From: an uncultured Paludibacter sp.
Lineage (GTDB): Bacteria > Bacteroidota > Bacteroidia > Bacteroidales > Paludibacteraceae
Direction: 5' to 3'
Assembly (NCBI GenBank): GCA_937897985.1
Contig: CALCBD010000004.1
Location: 1-64,000 of the forward strand
Length of the DNA stretch: 64,000 nt
In this document: in pieces, positions 62,344 to 64,000 of the stretch
How positions within the stretch are numbered: position 1 is the first letter of the stretch
How the letters are laid out: the number at the start of each line of letters is the position of its first letter
Program-made: the position numbers and the translations under genes
Notes under the pieces: model-generated
Databases searched by the model: none
What the model saw: the letters and a program-made list of their open reading frames with translations, nothing else
What the model was told of the DNA's origin: nothing

Positions 62344-62368
62344 CATCAACATTCAAAAATTTGAGTAA

Positions 62369-63046
62369 ATGCAAAACGATTGTAGACTATGCCCAATGAA
62401 AACCAAAGCCACTACCATGTTGAGTGACTGCAGTTTAGACCAGTTAAGTAATAATCATCTGGAATTAAAGCTGAAAAAAGGTGATTCCATAATTAAAGAA
62501 GGAACTTACTCCACCAACGTAATTTTTTTACGTACCGGATTAGCTAAAATCCATTTGGCGGGTCCGTACAATGAGCAAATAGTAAAAATTGTAAAAGCGC
62601 CAACTTATCTGGGATTACCAACCACCTTTGGGAGTAAAATCAATCAGTATTCGGTAACAGCTATCACCGAGGCTGAGGTATGTTACATTGATTTACAGGT
62701 ATTTCTCTCAATTCTGGATGAAAACAAAGAATTTACGCATGAAATTATTCAGGAATTTTGCAAAAATGAACTGGAATCATTTCATCGCTGTGCCAACCGC
62801 ACTCAAAAACTCATCAGAGGTAACATGGCTGATGCTTTACTTGACTTTTCGGACAAAATTTTTAAGTCAGACAGTTTTATATTACCGCTTTCGCAGACCG
62901 AATTTGCAAATCTGGTGGACACAAGCCGCGAAAGTGTCAGTAGGGTGTTAAGCGAATTTGACAAGGATGGCATTATCAGGTTGAACGGGAGAAAAATTGA
63001 GATTTTAAATAAAAAATCATTGATTATGATTAGCCAGAACGGCTGA
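62369..63046 (+). CDS. Crp/Fnr-family transcription regulator
   Basis: A 225-residue regulator. A cyclic-nucleotide-binding-type beta-roll (about 30-130) and dimer helix precede a winged helix with the recognition helix TSRESVSRVLSEFDKDG. The helix has Arg, Glu and Arg at the spacing of E. coli CRP (RETVGR), not of FNR. N-terminal Cys5, Cys8 and Cys21, plus Cys105 in the beta-roll, recall the cluster ligands of FNR, so it may sense redox state, although the cysteine spacing is not that of E. coli FNR. It is divergent from the DsrE/TusA/Qmo-like cluster and the obvious candidate to control it. Confidence 0.88.
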   Translation: MQNDCRLCPMKTKATTMLSDCSLDQLSNNHLELKLKKGDSIIKEGTYSTNVIFLRTGLAKIHLAGPYNEQIVKIVKAPTYLGLPTTFGSKINQYSVTAITEAEVCYIDLQVFLSILDENKEFTHEIIQEFCKNELESFHRCANRTQKLIRGNMADALLDFSDKIFKSDSFILPLSQTEFANLVDTSRESVSRVLSEFDKDGIIRLNGRKIEILNKKSLIMISQNG

Positions 63047-63097
63047 TCAAAACCAATGATTTTAAACAATAAATACATTATAATCCTGCAGCAACAC

Positions 63098-64000
63098 TCA
63101 ATCGTCGGTATCTTTACCTGCAAATTTTGCAGGATAAGGTATGTCTCTTTTCATGGCAAACCACAAAATTCTGTTCATAAGGTCATCGTTACCCGAATCT
63201 ATTCCGGCAAATTGAGGTTCCATACTTTTTTTTGCAAAATGCAGTTCAGTAGCTTTTAATTCGGTTAAGGGTTTGTTTAATTCATCGAGTGGAATTCGGT
63301 TAGGTACCGACACAAACGGAGTAAAATCGGGCTTTTCTTCAAAGCACGACCACAATGGAGTGGCGATTGCATCCTGAATATTCATCGGTGGCAAGCCCAG
63401 TATCTGTTCGATGGTTCGTACCAGCGACGGTTGATTATATGGTTCCGAAATCGTTTTGCGAAGTCTTGAATATGGGCTGATGACCATCCCCACCGTCCGG
63501 AACGACGACACATGATCCCAGCCATCCTGCGAATCGTCCTCGGTAATCAGTATCACACTGTTTTTATAGAATTTACTGTGAGTAAAGGCTTCGACAATTT
63601 GCCCGAGTGCCAGATCATTATCGGCTACAGCGGCACGCGGAGTTGGAAAACCGGGCGATAAACCGGCAGTATGATCAGCAGGCAAAGCAATCATCAATAA
63701 CTGAGGCAGTGAGTCGCCTTCCATTTTTGCATACCTGTTCAATTCAGCAATAAAGGTTTTAGCCCTGAGCACATCCGGAATTTTATGACTGTCGTATCCC
63801 GGATATTGCTGATTCATAAGTGGTACAACAGTATTTAAAGTAGTAACATTTTTAAATTCAAATTTTTCATTATTTAAATATTTACCGTATATAGCTTTCC
63901 AGTCTAATTTTGAATCGAATTGGGGAATGCATGCTTCGCCAAAAATTTCGACTGATACTCCGTGTTTCCGTGCATTGTCCCACAAAAAACCGGTCGGAGC
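63098..64000 (-). CDS. Phosphoesterase-family protein, C-terminal part (cut by the window edge)
   Basis: At least 300 residues, open to the window end; the TTG at 63985 is not a real start because the frame continues upstream (APTGFLWDNARKHG). The sequence fits the C-terminal half of phosphoesterase/alkaline phosphatase superfamily proteins related to phospholipase C and AcpA: PQLLMIALPADHT, ILITEDDSQDGWDHVSSFRT with metal-ligand Asp and His, and MVISPYSR. In Bacteroidota such domains often follow a YncE-like beta-propeller, which would lie outside the window. No signal peptide can be checked. Confidence 0.75.
   Translation of the reverse strand, partial: APTGFLWDNARKHGVSVEIFGEACIPQFDSKLDWKAIYGKYLNNEKFEFKNVTTLNTVVPLMNQQYPGYDSHKIPDVLRAKTFIAELNRYAKMEGDSLPQLLMIALPADHTAGLSPGFPTPRAAVADNDLALGQIVEAFTHSKFYKNSVILITEDDSQDGWDHVSSFRTVGMVISPYSRLRKTISEPYNQPSLVRTIEQILGLPPMNIQDAIATPLWSCFEEKPDFTPFVSVPNRIPLDELNKPLTELKATELHFAKKSMEPQFAGIDSGNDDLMNRILWFAMKRDIPYPAKFAGKDTDD

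Overview
The window looks like chromosome of a Bacteroidota bacterium, most likely a fermentative member of the Bacteroidales/Marinilabiliales (a Paludibacter-like relative is plausible, but the species cannot be fixed from this sequence). The grounds are Bacteroidota-type promoters (TAnnTTTG boxes, sometimes with TTG 19 bp upstream), AT-rich intergenic DNA with few Shine-Dalgarno sequences, a gene order lysS-gpsA-pgi, a DapL-type lysine/peptidoglycan pathway, pyruvate phosphate dikinase, a PorT-like protein, and six proteins ending in C-terminal domains of the type IX secretion system (T9SS).

Layout. 1-350: two tandem tRNA-Leu genes between terminators. 1079-3457: an unexplained three-gene set (lipoprotein, radical SAM/SPASM protein, four-helix membrane protein). 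3536-10570: housekeeping genes on the minus strand (tex, cyclophilin, pgi, gpsA, lysS). 10856-11896: a membrane acyltransferase. 12139-33779: a large alginate (polyuronate) degradation locus in two transcription units. 33877-34610: a graveyard of gene fragments (Fic C-terminus, AraC domain of a lost regulator). 34741-46120: M6 protease, ABC-F ATPase, dapA, DUF6913-like protein, ligA, dapF, dapL. 46231-47191: repeat-rich segment with a DUF559 nuclease gene. 47280-54952: beta-barrel protein, mgsA, coaD, ppdK, a beta-helix lipoprotein and a PorT-like protein. 55259-62208: a minus-strand cluster with split Qmo/Hdr-like electron transfer proteins plus TusA and DsrE sulfur carriers, interrupted by two tandem-repeat arrays. 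62369-63046: a divergent Crp/Fnr-type regulator. 63098-64000: the C-terminal part of a phosphoesterase running off the edge.

The alginate locus reads as a complete extracellular-to-cytosol route. T9SS-exported PL6 lyases, two PL38-like lyases, a PL17 exo-lyase and two esterases would cut and de-esterify the polymer. A KdgF cupin would linearise the unsaturated monouronate, an MFS permease would import it, and an SDR reductase would make 2-keto-3-deoxygluconate. No SusC/SusD pair, KDG kinase, aldolase or intact regulator is present in the window. Both transcription units start with closely related promoter regions in which two copies of a TTGGTYGACCAA palindrome lie exactly 84 bp apart, the downstream copy overlapping the -7 box.

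The most notable candidates for new biology are: the 84-bp paired-operator architecture; a roughly 230-residue N-terminal domain shared by three secreted proteins of the locus; a 55-codon gene at 18713-18880; the split Qmo-like complex tied to TusA/DsrE with a 25-copy, exact-period 26-bp array between the two carrier genes; and a Crp-like regulator whose recognition helix matches a perfect TGTGA-N6-TCACA site in its own promoter. All calls rest on reading the sequence by eye; no database search was run.
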